NCBI GenBank assembly: GCA_030037955.1
Contig: JASHPT010000013.1
Location: 1 to 41,937, forward strand
Direction of reading: 5' to 3'
Length of the DNA: 41,937 bases
From: Thermoplasmata archaeon
Lineage (GTDB): Archaea > Thermoplasmatota > Thermoplasmata > Lutacidiplasmatales > UBA184
The number at the start of each line of letters is the position of its first letter. The stretch's first letter is position 1. Positions 15,786 through 24,547 of the stretch are shown in pieces. The notes below the pieces were generated by a model that was not told where the DNA came from, did not search any database, and was given only the letters and a program-made list of their open reading frames with translations. The translations under genes were made by a program, and so were the position numbers.

Positions 15786-16841
15786 ATGCAAGGACCCCTC
15801 TCGAGCTCGCCCGTGCCGCCTACGACCGCGGCGGGCGGCCGGCTCGTCTTGGCTCGGACCTGGTACCGGCGTCACCGGCCGGCGCTCGTCCTCGTGGGCC
15901 TGTCGATCCTGATCCCGGAGCTCCTTACCGGATCCACGCGCGTCGCATCTCTCCTCAACCCGGTCGCGGACCTGTTCCTGCTCGGGCTCTACGGAGGCGG
16001 CGTGCTGGTGATCCGGGAGGTCACGCTGCGGTGGAATCGGGGGTGGGCCCCGGTCCTGCTGCTCGGGGGAGCCTACGCGATCGTGGAAGAGGGCCTGGGA
16101 ACGAAGACGTTCTTTGACTGGGCGGAGATCGGGCGGCCGGACTTCGGGCCGTACACCCACTGGGCGGGGGTCAATTGGGTTTGGGTCGGCGAGCTCACGG
16201 TCTTCCACGCCGTGTTCAGCATCGCTCTCCCGATCGCACTTACCGGACTGCTGTTCCCGACGGTGCGTACGGTTCGCTTCCTCTCGGACCGCGGAGTGGC
16301 GTGGACCTTCGGGGCCTATCTGGTGACCGTGACCGCGATGTTCTTCCTCTTCGTGCGGTCCTTCACGCTCTCCCCTACGCTCCTGCTCGCCTGCCTGGTC
16401 TCTATCCTCGGCCTCGCGCTCGCCGCGTGGCAGATCCCCGCCGACTGGCTTCGGCCCCGGACGCTGGAACCGGTCCTGAGTCCGCGCGCGGCGTTCTGGC
16501 TCGGCGCCGCATTCGTGTGGGGCTTCTTCGTCATCTTTCTGGGGCTGCCCGGCCGGTTCCAGGACCCGTTCCTCACCGTCGCCGTCGGGTGGGCCTACTC
16601 CCTCGCCTGTCTCTGGATCGTGCGGGCCCGGTTCGGAGAACGGAGGCACGATTCCCAGGTAGCATACCTCTGCCTGGGGCTGCTGACGTTCTTCGTCGCG
16701 TTCGCGACCCTCGAGGAGTTTCTCGGGGACCTGTTCGCCTTTCTGGCGATCGGAGCGGTGCTGTATCTCATGGTCCACCTGTTCCGCATGTACCGGCCGG
16801 CCGATGCGGCTCCGAGGATCCCGGCGGGAGCTGCCGCATAA
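15786..16841 (+). CDS. Polytopic membrane protein of unknown function
   Basis: 351 residues from the ATG at 15786 (GTG at 15765 would add seven). About ten membrane helices are spread over the whole length. Charged residues inside membrane-proximal segments, such as GAYAIVEEGLGTKTFFDWAEIG and VFHAVFSIALP, are reminiscent of CPBP-like or other intramembrane enzymes, but I do not see the CPBP EEXXXR motif. A TATA-like AAGTATCC at 15742-15749 puts transcription start near 15772, favouring the ATG. Divergent from the NmrA-like gene. Function unknown. Confidence 0.75.
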   Translation: MQGPLSSSPVPPTTAAGGRLVLARTWYRRHRPALVLVGLSILIPELLTGSTRVASLLNPVADLFLLGLYGGGVLVIREVTLRWNRGWAPVLLLGGAYAIVEEGLGTKTFFDWAEIGRPDFGPYTHWAGVNWVWVGELTVFHAVFSIALPIALTGLLFPTVRTVRFLSDRGVAWTFGAYLVTVTAMFFLFVRSFTLSPTLLLACLVSILGLALAAWQIPADWLRPRTLEPVLSPRAAFWLGAAFVWGFFVIFLGLPGRFQDPFLTVAVGWAYSLACLWIVRARFGERRHDSQVAYLCLGLLTFFVAFATLEEFLGDLFAFLAIGAVLYLMVHLFRMYRPADAAPRIPAGAAA

Positions 16842-16994
16842 CGCGCCACCGTGGCTCGGCCCCTCCGGACCGGGTGAACCCCACGCTCGGGCTACGGTCA
16901 TTAGGGGCGGGCCCTTCCTCCCGCCGGTGGATCAGATGAGCCACGTTGGGACGAACCGGACTTCTGCCCGGTACGACCCCGGTACCGGGCGTCC

Positions 16995-17744
16995 ATGACG
17001 GCCCCCGGGGTCCTCGCCGGTCGTCGGGTCGTGGTCACCGGGGCGGGCCGAGGCTTGGGCCGAGCGTTCTCCATCGTCGCGGCCGATGAGGGAGCGCACC
17101 TGGTACTGATGGGGCGCGACCCCACCAAGCTCGAGGCGGTCGCCTCGGACATCGCAGCGCGTACCGGCGACGCGGTCGAAACGGTCCGATGCGATCTCGC
17201 TGACCCTGAGAGCGTCGGTCGTGCGTGCAGAACCACGCTGGACCGGAACTCGACGGTGGATTTGCTGGTGAATAACGGAGCCCCTTGGCTGTCCGGCAAA
17301 CTCGCCGACCTGAGCGATTCCGCCATCGTCGCGACCGTGACAGCCGCAGGCGCCGGAACGCTCCTCGTAACGAAGGGGCTTCTCCCGGGCCTCCGGAAGT
17401 CCGCCGCCGCCGACATCGTGAACATCGTGTCGACGTCGGGACTGCGGGGCCGGGAACCCGGGGTTGCGTCGGTCGCCTTTACCGCCGCCAAGTTCGCCCA
17501 GGCCGGGATCAGCGAACATCTGGCCGCGGAGCTGAGGGCGCAGGGGATCCGGGTGACGGCGATCTATCCTCCGGACTTCGACAACACGGACCCGCTCCAG
17601 CCGGAGTGGCAGGCCGGCCGGAGTCCGGCCCCCGGGGCGCGCCTCAGCAATCGGGAGGTGGTCGCAGCGATCCTGTTCGCCGTAACGGCCCCCCGGGTCT
17701 GCGCCTACACCGAGATCGTTCTCGCGAACATGGGGCAGCCATGA
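16995..17744 (+). CDS. Short-chain dehydrogenase/reductase with Tyr-to-Phe active site
   Basis: 249 residues of classical SDR length. The cofactor motif TGAGRGLG (15-22), the LVNNGA structural motif (91-96) and catalytic Ser146 are present. In the YXXXK motif the Tyr is Phe162 (FTAAK, Lys166). Classical SDRs need this Tyr as proton donor, so reduction by the usual mechanism is doubtful. It could be a non-catalytic NAD(P) sensor, use an alternative residue, or have lost activity. The frame and codon use are otherwise intact. It lies between two membrane-protein genes on the same strand without obvious coupling. No function assigned. Confidence 0.82.
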   Translation: MTAPGVLAGRRVVVTGAGRGLGRAFSIVAADEGAHLVLMGRDPTKLEAVASDIAARTGDAVETVRCDLADPESVGRACRTTLDRNSTVDLLVNNGAPWLSGKLADLSDSAIVATVTAAGAGTLLVTKGLLPGLRKSAAADIVNIVSTSGLRGREPGVASVAFTAAKFAQAGISEHLAAELRAQGIRVTAIYPPDFDNTDPLQPEWQAGRSPAPGARLSNREVVAAILFAVTAPRVCAYTEIVLANMGQP

Positions 17745-17891
17745 GCACCTTCCGGGCGCACGCCCATCCCCATTGAACCGCGCGGGGGAGTCTCTCGTAA
17801 GCCCCCACGCCGCCGTCGCGTTAGTACACGTGGAGCGCACTGCTTTGGGGCCGCACGTTCAGCGCCCTGGCCGGGGGGAAGGCCACCGGCC

Positions 17892-19199
17892 ATGAACGAT
17901 GTCGCGGCGCTCCTCCTCATCCTCACCGTTGGGGGAGTAATCCTTCGGCAGCTGCTGCGCCGGGGACCACCGATCTGGGTGATCTTTGCGGCGGGGGCGT
18001 TCCTGATGGTCGCCACCGAGGCCCTGCCCGTGAATGGCGCCACCGCGGCCATCGGGGCCAACGTACCGATCCTGGTGTTCCTGTTCTCGCTCTTCCTGTT
18101 CGCGACCGCGCTCGATGCGGCCGGAGCCCTGGAGCACCTGGCCCGCTGGATCCTCGGACGGGCTCGCCGCTGGGCCGATGTTCCGATGGTGCTCTTTGTC
18201 GCATTCGCACTCCTGTCGGCGTTCATCCTCAACGATGCACTCGTCCTCATCGGGGTCCCCCTGCTCTTCCTGGTCGCCCGTCGGATCCAGACCTCGCCGG
18301 AGCCGCTGCTCCTGACCCTGGCGTTCTCCGTGACCGTGGGCAGCGTACTGACCCCGTTTGGGAACCCGCAGAACCTGCTCGTCTCCTTGGACAGCGGGGT
18401 GGCCGCGCCGGTCGCGACCTTCCTGCGGTATCTCCTCGTGCCGACGGTCGTGAACATCCTCCTGGGAGGCCTGTACCTCCGGTACGTGTTCGGTCGGCCG
18501 CTGGCCCGGGAACTGGAGGCCCGCGGTACCGCGCTGGCGACCCCGGTACCTTTCTTCCCGGCAGGGGACCTGCTCCCACGGATTCTCCGGCATCCGGTGC
18601 TGGTGATCTTCCCGGTCACGATGATTGGACTGGTCACCGCGGACCTCGTGGCCGCGTACACGGGGGGTCCCGCGGTGCCGCTCTACGCGGTCGCCCTCGG
18701 CGCCGCCCTCGTAATGCTGGTCGCAAGTCCGGGGCGCTCGAGCCTGCTCGGCCGGGTCGACTGGTCGATACTGATCCTGTTCGCGGGCCTGTTCGTGGTC
18801 GTCGCGGGGGCCGTCAACGGTGGCGTCGTCGCGGCGCTGGAGCACGTCTTTCCGATTCCCGGACCGAGCGACCGGGTGGCCGCGCTCGGCGCGATACTCC
18901 TGACGAGTATCGGAGGGCCACAACTGGTGAGCAACGTGCCGTGGGTGGGTCTCCAGATCGCGCTCCTGCACGGCCTCGGCTACGGGAGTGCCACGCCCTG
19001 GGCCTGGATGGCGCTCGCCGCCGGGAGCACCCTCGCGGGCAACTTCACCCTCCTGGGAGCGGCGAGCAATCTGATCGTCGTGGAGCAGGCGGAGCGCGCC
19101 GGTCTACGGATCGGTCTCCGGTCCTTCGTCCGGGTGGGCCTGCCTCTGACGGGAATCACGGTCGGGGTGCTGTTCCTGTGCCTCTGGGCCGGCCTCTGA
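17892..19199 (+). CDS. ArsB/NhaD/SLC13-type anion transporter
   Basis: 435 residues with about 11-12 membrane helices and no signal peptide. FSLFLFATALDAAGALEHLA, then the re-entrant loops ILNDALVLIGVPLL and GSVLTPFGNPQNLLVS (compare the GNPQN/GNATNL loop of arsenite and NhaD transporters), and a second such loop GSTLAGNFTLLGAASNLIV in the C-terminal half, mark the two inverted repeats of the ion-transporter superfamily. The likely substrate is an anion such as arsenite or a dicarboxylate, or Na+/H+ exchange. No ars genes adjoin it. Confidence 0.83.
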   Translation: MNDVAALLLILTVGGVILRQLLRRGPPIWVIFAAGAFLMVATEALPVNGATAAIGANVPILVFLFSLFLFATALDAAGALEHLARWILGRARRWADVPMVLFVAFALLSAFILNDALVLIGVPLLFLVARRIQTSPEPLLLTLAFSVTVGSVLTPFGNPQNLLVSLDSGVAAPVATFLRYLLVPTVVNILLGGLYLRYVFGRPLARELEARGTALATPVPFFPAGDLLPRILRHPVLVIFPVTMIGLVTADLVAAYTGGPAVPLYAVALGAALVMLVASPGRSSLLGRVDWSILILFAGLFVVVAGAVNGGVVAALEHVFPIPGPSDRVAALGAILLTSIGGPQLVSNVPWVGLQIALLHGLGYGSATPWAWMALAAGSTLAGNFTLLGAASNLIVVEQAERAGLRIGLRSFVRVGLPLTGITVGVLFLCLWAGL

Positions 19200-19243
19200 A
19201 CCGATCGGCCGGCAGGAGCGCCGGGGGTGGGCGCTAATGCCTC

Positions 19244-20542
19244 GTGGCTCGTGACGGTGCCGTGGGGATCGGCGGGGCACAGACCGACGGGGCGGCGTCG
19301 CCGCCGGTGGATCGATTCTCCTTTTCGTACACGTTTGGGGGGGTCTGGCTCGCCTACGCGGGCTACGGAATCCTCCTCGCGGTACTGCCGCTGGCCGAGC
19401 TTGCCGAAGGCGGCGGGCCACTGCTCGCGACACTGGTCGTCGGCGCTCCCTTGCTGGCCCAGACCGTGTCCTCGTGGGGATGGGGGTGGCTCGCCGACCG
19501 CACCGGCGCGCGCCGGGTTCCGCTCGTCGTGGCGATGCTGCTCCAGGTACCCCTCTTCGCCGTGTTCCCTGTCCTCGATGCCGCGGGCCTGTTCGCGGTC
19601 CGCATCGTCCAGAGCGGCCTGTTTGGGGCCGTCGTGCTCGCCACCACCCAGGCGACCGAAGACCGATCGGCGTCCGCGGCGTTTCGGCTCGGTCGGTTGC
19701 AGCTCGCCCAGAATGCGGGAATGTTGCTCGGGGTGGTCGTTGCCATTCCCATCCTCCTCGGCAGCGGCTTCCACCTCGCATCCTCGGCTGGCTGGGAGCT
19801 CGTGGCACTGCTGGGCGGGTCCAGCGGCCTGTCGGCGGTGGTATTCGGTCTGGCCGGCGACTCAGTCAGTGCGAAGCCGGCGACGGCGCCCGCACAGTTC
19901 ACTCCGACGACCAACCCGGGAGTGTTTGGGCTCGCCGGCGCCACGACAGCGGTCTCGTCGGTTCGCTACATCGCCGTCACGGCGATTCCCGTGTACCTGG
20001 CCAGCAGTCTCGGGAACCACGGGCTCTTCGGGATACCGGCCAATACGACCGTGCAGCTGGCGGTCTGGGTGGCGGTCTCCTCGACGCTGAACCTGCTCGC
20101 GTCGCCGTTCTCCGGTCGGTGGGCCGAGACCTCCCAGACCCGACGTCGGAGCCTCCTGGCGTTCGCGCTGGTCTACTCCGTGATCTGGACCGCGATCGCG
20201 GTATCGCCGACGTATCCGGTCGTGTTCGCGGTGTGGAGCCTTCCGGTCGCCGTCTTCTTCACGGTGGCCGGTGTGCGCGAGGCCGCCTTCCTGAGCGCCC
20301 CCTCCCAACGGGGTCGGGCCGTGGGTTTGCTCACGGCCGCCTTCAACCTTGGAGGCCTCGTCGGAGGCGTGGTCGCAGGCGTGCTGCTCGCCCGGGCCGT
20401 CCCGGTCCAGACGGTCTTCGTGGTGGCTGCGATCGGAAGTCTCCTGGCCGCCCTCCTGTTCCTGCCCGGGATCCTCCGTCGTTCCGAGCCGTCGGGACCG
20501 GTCCCCGAGACGGGGCAGGGGGCCTCATCCAGTCAGAAGTGA
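19244..20542 (+). CDS. Major facilitator superfamily transporter
   Basis: 432 residues with 12 predicted membrane helices in two bundles of six and a cytoplasmic loop near residue 210. The motif-A-like GWGWLADRTGARRVPL between helices 2 and 3, and SPFSGRWAETSQTRRR in the second half, place it in the MFS. Helix 11-12 repeats GLVGGVVAGVLLARAVP. The substrate is not evident; the general layout fits drug or metabolite efflux. The GTG at 19244 is the first start, but GTG 19262 lies about 26 bases after a TATA-like GCTAATGC and could be the real, leaderless one. The 3' end overlaps the HAD gene by 18 bases. Confidence 0.83.
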   Translation: MARDGAVGIGGAQTDGAASPPVDRFSFSYTFGGVWLAYAGYGILLAVLPLAELAEGGGPLLATLVVGAPLLAQTVSSWGWGWLADRTGARRVPLVVAMLLQVPLFAVFPVLDAAGLFAVRIVQSGLFGAVVLATTQATEDRSASAAFRLGRLQLAQNAGMLLGVVVAIPILLGSGFHLASSAGWELVALLGGSSGLSAVVFGLAGDSVSAKPATAPAQFTPTTNPGVFGLAGATTAVSSVRYIAVTAIPVYLASSLGNHGLFGIPANTTVQLAVWVAVSSTLNLLASPFSGRWAETSQTRRRSLLAFALVYSVIWTAIAVSPTYPVVFAVWSLPVAVFFTVAGVREAAFLSAPSQRGRAVGLLTAAFNLGGLVGGVVAGVLLARAVPVQTVFVVAAIGSLLAALLFLPGILRRSEPSGPVPETGQGASSSQK

Positions 20543-21265
20543 CGGGAGCCCCTGGAGATCGGGGAGCGTGTACGTGGCCCGAAGAGCTGCCGGAGGCCGG
20601 AGGCCGTACCGGTTGACCCAGACGGTTCGAATGCCCAGGGCATCGGCCGGGACGATGTCGTGGAACAGGCTCTGGGCCACATGGAGCACATCGGTGGGGG
20701 ACGTCGACGTGTCGCGGAAGAACCTCGTCCAGTGGGCGGGCGCCGGCTTGTAGGAGTGCACGTCCTCCGCCGTGACGACGCCGTCCACCTCGAGGGAACT
20801 TCGGCGTATCGTCTCGGAGAGAAGGTCCCGGTCTACGTTGGACAGTATGTAGCGGCGGACCCCTCGCCGCCCGAGGTCGCGGAGCACCTCCGCCGTGTCC
20901 GGAAATGCCGGCCACGACGGCAGGCTGGTAGCGAACTCGCGGGCCGCCGAGTCGGACAGCGGGGCGCCGAGTCGGTCGGCCGCTCGGAGGGCCGAAGCGG
21001 CGAGGATGTCCCGGTAGGGAGCGTAGCTGCCTTCGAGTTCTCGTTCGGCCGCATCGTAGACCGGAAACACGCGTCGCGAGCCCTTCAGACCCGCCGCCCG
21101 CAGCCGGTTTCCAAGGTTCTCCTCGATCCCTCTCTGCCAATCGATGAGCGTTCCGTAGCAGTCGAAGGTGCAGGCCCGGACGGGGACGGCGCGCCGACTC
21201 CGATCCTCGGGTCGAACCCGCCGCACCGGAGCTGATTCAGCGTCCCGTGGCTCGGTCACTCCCAT
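20525..21265 (-). CDS. HAD-superfamily hydrolase (2-haloacid dehalogenase-like)
   Basis: 246 residues from the ATG at 21265. Motif I is FDCYGTLID with nucleophile Asp35, motif II is LSNVDRD, the Lys motif lies in HSYKPAP, and a late acidic region HDIVPADALG follows. The inserted helical cap with WQRGIEENL and the FDCYGTLID wording are typical of type II haloacid dehalogenases and related phosphatases. A TATA-like GAATCTTATG on the minus strand centred near 21295 gives a transcript starting at the 21265 ATG, so the longer frame from 21292 is unlikely. Substrate undefined. Confidence 0.85.
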   Translation of the reverse strand: MGVTEPRDAESAPVRRVRPEDRSRRAVPVRACTFDCYGTLIDWQRGIEENLGNRLRAAGLKGSRRVFPVYDAAERELEGSYAPYRDILAASALRAADRLGAPLSDSAAREFATSLPSWPAFPDTAEVLRDLGRRGVRRYILSNVDRDLLSETIRRSSLEVDGVVTAEDVHSYKPAPAHWTRFFRDTSTSPTDVLHVAQSLFHDIVPADALGIRTVWVNRYGLRPPAALRATYTLPDLQGLPSLLTG

Positions 21266-21372
21266 CGACCGGAGCGCACGTCGGCGGTCCATAAGATTCG
21301 TCCGCGTCGCCGCGAGCAGAGCCGTTATCCTGCGTGAGCGCGTGAGGCGCGGTCGGTCGGCTCGAGGACGAG

Positions 21373-21915
21373 ATGCCGAGAGCGCCCGTGCGCAGGATCA
21401 CCCGCTTCACGGTGATGGCGACACTGCAAGCCGCCCGCGCGCGGCAGCTCGGCCTGGCCCAGGACTCGGCGTATTCCTGGGGGCTCAACCGGGCCATCTT
21501 CTATGCGGCCGCCAAGCGCGGCTTCGGGGGAAGCCGGAGCGCGCCGCCGGAGGGGAGGACCGGGTCGGCGCCGGAACCCGAGAAGAACCTGTATTCGCTC
21601 GGCAACGACGAGGCGTACCGGGACCCGTCGTCCCCGACCCTGCGCTTCACGATCGGCGGGGAGACCCAGACCCCCGAGGCATTCCAGCGTCAGGTCGCCG
21701 CGCGCTTCGGCGACGAAGCCAATTTTGACCGAGCCTGGAAGGAGGCCATGAGCATCATGGAAGGATTCGACGAGCGGACCCTCCGGTCGGGTCGAGACTT
21801 TTACGGAGTGGTCTACAAGCCCCGCCGGGATGCGCTGGTCGCGAAATGGTCCAAGGAGTTCCTTGGTGTCTCGGTCGAGCCTCCGGTCCGGCGGTCAGGG
21901 AGCTCCCGAGCGTAG
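21373..21915 (+). CDS. Small basic protein of unknown function
   Basis: 180 residues with an ATG at 21373, some 40 bases after a TATA-like CGTTATCC. The N-terminal half is Arg-rich and regular: RITRFTVMATLQAARARQLG, then DSAYSWGLNRAIFYAAAKRGFG. The middle is a Gly/Pro/Ser linker and the C-terminal half is helical, ending in DALVAKWSKEF. The dense aromatic and basic pattern in the first half looks conserved and may bind nucleic acid, but I recognise no family. It ends just before the broken amidohydrolase remnant and the AT-rich island. Confidence 0.65.
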   Translation: MPRAPVRRITRFTVMATLQAARARQLGLAQDSAYSWGLNRAIFYAAAKRGFGGSRSAPPEGRTGSAPEPEKNLYSLGNDEAYRDPSSPTLRFTIGGETQTPEAFQRQVAARFGDEANFDRAWKEAMSIMEGFDERTLRSGRDFYGVVYKPRRDALVAKWSKEFLGVSVEPPVRRSGSSRA

Positions 21916-21935
21916 AGCCCGGGAGGCGGAGGCTC

Positions 21936-22083
21936 CTATCCTGAGGGCCCGAGCACACCGGTGGCATCGTCCCGCCAAATGGGTTCGCTGTCCGGGTCGG
22001 AAATCTCCCGAGCCCCGACCATCCCAAGGGACTCGGTCAGGGAGTAGTTGGGCCAGTCGAGGCCGAAGATCAGTTTGCTCTGT
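21936..22083 (-). pseudogene. C-terminal remnant of an amidohydrolase (TIM-barrel metal-dependent hydrolase)
   Basis: About 48 codons in frame on the minus strand, beginning KLIFGLDWPNYSLTESLGM and ending with a DDATGVLG-type tail before TAG at 21936-21938. This is the usual end of amidohydrolase-2-type proteins (I-F-G-D-W-P-N strand, then NAARLLGL-like helix). Just upstream of the Lys codon the frame meets TAA (22084-22086) and composition turns AT-richer, so the gene was broken there. No start codon or barrel metal motif remains. Confidence 0.55.
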
Positions 22084-22166
22084 TAGGCCACCAAAGCTAG
22101 GGCAAGGGCAAGCTTCTCGACGCTCCGCTGACGAGTATGGGCGGCGTACAGGGGGACCGGCTAGAG

Positions 22167-22245
22167 GAGTCCCGCCCACTCGATTCACACATTGGGTCTC
22201 TTGTTGGCGACACTCGCAGATTCCTAGCTGGGAGGAGCGGGACTC
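22167..22245. repeat. 9-bp inverted repeat in a non-coding stretch
   Basis: GAGTCCCGC at 22167-22175 is matched by its reverse complement at 22237-22245. It lies in the 22084-22311 stretch, where I see no gene: short frames here lack any recognisable protein and good promoters. It might form a weak hairpin, but the 61-base loop makes this doubtful. Confidence 0.35.
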
Positions 22246-22311
22246 ACCGAGTCGCTCGTCGCGACAGGCCCCCCCGAATGCTAAAACGCTTCGAGGGCTC
22301 AGCTAAATCTT

Positions 22312-23691
22312 GTGGCCGCTGTTCCTGCGGTACTGATTTTCGTAGTGATTAGCGTGCTAAGCCCGATGGGACACTTCGCCGGCAATACCGAAGCTTCGCC
22401 GGGAGTAGGAGTCGCTCCCGTCGCAGACCCACCGGCAAACAGTTCTGCCGATCCCTCTGCCTTTACAGAACTTGGCCCTTCTAACGTCCTAAGCAACGCT
22501 GTCCTCCCCGGAAACAGGACCGCCGCGGTCTTGGGCAACAGGACGTCTTCGGCCGACCCACACTGGTTCTTTGGAGTGGCAGACGAAAGCACGAATGAAA
22601 CGACAAGCGCGATTTTCTTCAACATAACGACTCCGGAGGGGTTCTCGCAGAGCGATACCGTTTACGCGGCTGCATCGACGTGGGACACTGCAAACGTCTA
22701 CGATCAAGAGGGAATTATCGTAGGCTCTTGGGATGTAACGAACACCAGCGCGCCGTGTTCCGGTAGCAACACTTGGTGCGCCTACTTCAGTACATGCTGG
22801 GGGTCTACGACCAATACTAACTGCACTGCATCATCAGGGGCGTGGTACACCTACGAATACCTCCTCGACCCGAACACAAAGTATGAGGAGGAGATGCAAC
22901 TGGTAGAGCTTGGGCACGGCATCACCCTGTTCAACGGATATCTTTACTACATGGGCCCCAGCAACGCTCATACTCTTCTAGATTCCTTCACCGAGTACCG
23001 CTACGGAGAAATTCAATTCTTCCTCGGCTGGCACTACTGCCTCACGACCTACCCTTCCTGCGTGCCCGAGTATGAGCCAGTGGGTTTTACGGTCTACGAG
23101 GAAATCTATGGCACCAACTCGGTCGAGCCCTTTCCGGCATTTAACTTCCATACCAACATTTCTGTCCCGGCGGGCACTCAGTTCAATTGGGGATGGTTCC
23201 ATGCCGCAGCCGCAGGCTCATCCTACCCTCCGGGGCCTGACTATTCATGCAACCAGAATCAGCGCGTAAACCAGGCGGTCCAGTGCACGTACAGCTTTAG
23301 CGGCGGCAGAGAGTCGATAAATATCGATAACCTACCATATCAAGTCTGGCTTGGGAATCCTTTCGGCGCAAACATGTACTACGTGGAGGTGGTCTGCGCT
23401 GAGTGTTCGTTCTCGTTCGGAGTTTCCATGGATCCGTTGGCAGACCTCACCGGCGGCATCCCGGTTTCGTATTACTACAATTACTGCACCCTGCCCTGCT
23501 CGGATGTAACTTTCAGTCCGTCTTTCTCTACCGTTCAATCTCCCGGTTCGGGGCCGAACGGCTACTTCGACGTGAGCGCATCTTGGCCTGGGGTGAACTC
23601 GTACGTAATGAGTCTCTACGCTGAGGACGAGAATGCAACCAATGGGCCTATCTACTTCATCAGCCAGTATGTCCTCGTCGTCTCGATGTAA
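22312..23691 (+). CDS. Exported Cys- and Asn-rich protein of unknown function
   Basis: 459 residues beginning with a hydrophobic segment (3-20) that looks like a signal peptide or anchor. A long extracellular-type region follows with about a dozen N-X-S/T sequons, many Tyr/Trp/Phe and 14 Cys, several in close pairs (CSGSNTWC, CAECS, CTLPC). This composition fits an S-layer-associated or secreted, disulphide-bonded glycoprotein. I see no catalytic motif. The GTG at 22312 lies about 28 bases after a TATA-like GCTAAAAC (22280-22287), giving a leaderless mRNA. Codon and base use differ from the neighbours, suggesting transfer. Fold unknown; lectin-like or glutamic-peptidase-like beta folds are possible but unproven. 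Confidence 0.7.
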   Translation: MAAVPAVLIFVVISVLSPMGHFAGNTEASPGVGVAPVADPPANSSADPSAFTELGPSNVLSNAVLPGNRTAAVLGNRTSSADPHWFFGVADESTNETTSAIFFNITTPEGFSQSDTVYAAASTWDTANVYDQEGIIVGSWDVTNTSAPCSGSNTWCAYFSTCWGSTTNTNCTASSGAWYTYEYLLDPNTKYEEEMQLVELGHGITLFNGYLYYMGPSNAHTLLDSFTEYRYGEIQFFLGWHYCLTTYPSCVPEYEPVGFTVYEEIYGTNSVEPFPAFNFHTNISVPAGTQFNWGWFHAAAAGSSYPPGPDYSCNQNQRVNQAVQCTYSFSGGRESINIDNLPYQVWLGNPFGANMYYVEVVCAECSFSFGVSMDPLADLTGGIPVSYYYNYCTLPCSDVTFSPSFSTVQSPGSGPNGYFDVSASWPGVNSYVMSLYAEDENATNGPIYFISQYVLVVSM

Positions 23692-23809
23692 CCCGACCCC
23701 CATTGCTAGGGGGTGCCCGATCTAATCTGTCACGCAGCAGAGCTTGGAGGCGAGTACGACCGACGAGGCAGATTGCCGCGCGATCCCCAGCACCCTTCCC
23801 CACAGCGGA

Positions 23810-24355
23810 GTGCCGAAGCGGCGAAAGAGAACCTATGTTGTGCTGGGCCTCGCTGTGGCAGCGGCTGTTGTCGTTTCGCTCACAGTTTACGGGCTTGTCG
23901 GTCTAATGGCGCACCCCAATTCCCATAGTACCGCACCTTGTTGCCTTGCTGGGCTGGGTGCCATTTCAAACGACTCCTCGGGGGACTCGGCTGCCTACGC
24001 CATTGTAGTCCTGGGGGGTTCGCCTGATCCAATGACTAACTTCTCCTTTTCCGCGGCCTTCACGAGTCCCCTCCCGATTGCCTCTGTCTGCGTTGCCTCG
24101 ACCTCCGGCCAAGCGATAGGGACATGGGTGGCGTCCGTTTGGAGCACTAACGGCACGTCGGGGGCGTGTTCCGCGACCGCCCGCACAGCCCCGGCTTCGG
24201 GGTCCATTCTCAGCGACGGCGACCAGCTGTATTTCTACTTCGGATCCGGCGTGCTGGGTGGTGTGCCGGTCGGAACGGCCTTCACAATTTCGGCTTCTGG
24301 CCCCTACGCGGGTGCAGATAGCGAAACACTCGGCCCGTTGTCATCGGACTCTTAG
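23810..24355 (+). CDS. Membrane-anchored extracellular protein of unknown function
   Basis: From the GTG at 23810 the product has 181 residues: a basic start PKRRKRTY, one hydrophobic helix (about 9-33), then a Ser/Thr/Gly/Ala-rich domain with N-X-S/T sites, a CC pair near residue 44 and two later Cys. The basic-then-hydrophobic start recalls archaeal pilin-like or N-anchored surface proteins, but the helix lacks a clear class III cleavage site. A TTG at 23744 would add 22 unlikely residues. It follows the larger exported protein in the same AT-rich island and may work at the same place. No family recognised. Confidence 0.55.
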   Translation: MPKRRKRTYVVLGLAVAAAVVVSLTVYGLVGLMAHPNSHSTAPCCLAGLGAISNDSSGDSAAYAIVVLGGSPDPMTNFSFSAAFTSPLPIASVCVASTSGQAIGTWVASVWSTNGTSGACSATARTAPASGSILSDGDQLYFYFGSGVLGGVPVGTAFTISASGPYAGADSETLGPLSSDS

Positions 24356-24547
24356 CCGCTCCCCATTCAGAGCGCCCTCCACCGCTAGCCTGTATGCGTT
24401 GGCTGTAACTGTCGATTCATGGGCCACGCAATCCCCCCTGACCTGCGGGCTTGACGCGGTACGGAACCACTCGAGGCCGACGCAGTCCACCGACGATGTC
24501 GGTGCGAGAGTTAGCACGGAAGAGTGGGCATCAGGTCGTCTGTGGGA

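Larger units (their letters stand above)
22084..24547. other. AT-richer island with exported-protein genes, probably acquired
   Basis: Base composition drops visibly from the surrounding level. Codons use many A/T third positions (GAA, AAC/AAT, TCT, ACA) that neighbours avoid. It begins at the broken edge of an amidohydrolase remnant, contains two exported proteins without relatives among the neighbours and ends beside tRNA-Glu. No integrase, transposase or terminal repeat is visible, so how it arrived is unknown. Confidence 0.55.

Noticed and set aside
15720-16901. 393-codon minus-strand frame opposite the membrane protein
   Set aside because: Rich in Glu/Arg/Gln from reading the complement of hydrophobic codons; a shadow.
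22137-22352. 71-codon frame in the island
   Set aside because: No promoter, no family and ends in the next gene; the CGRCSCG run alone is not enough.
22100-24400. Insertion sequence or transposon
   Set aside because: No transposase-like frame and no terminal inverted repeats with target duplication; only an isolated 9-bp inverted repeat.
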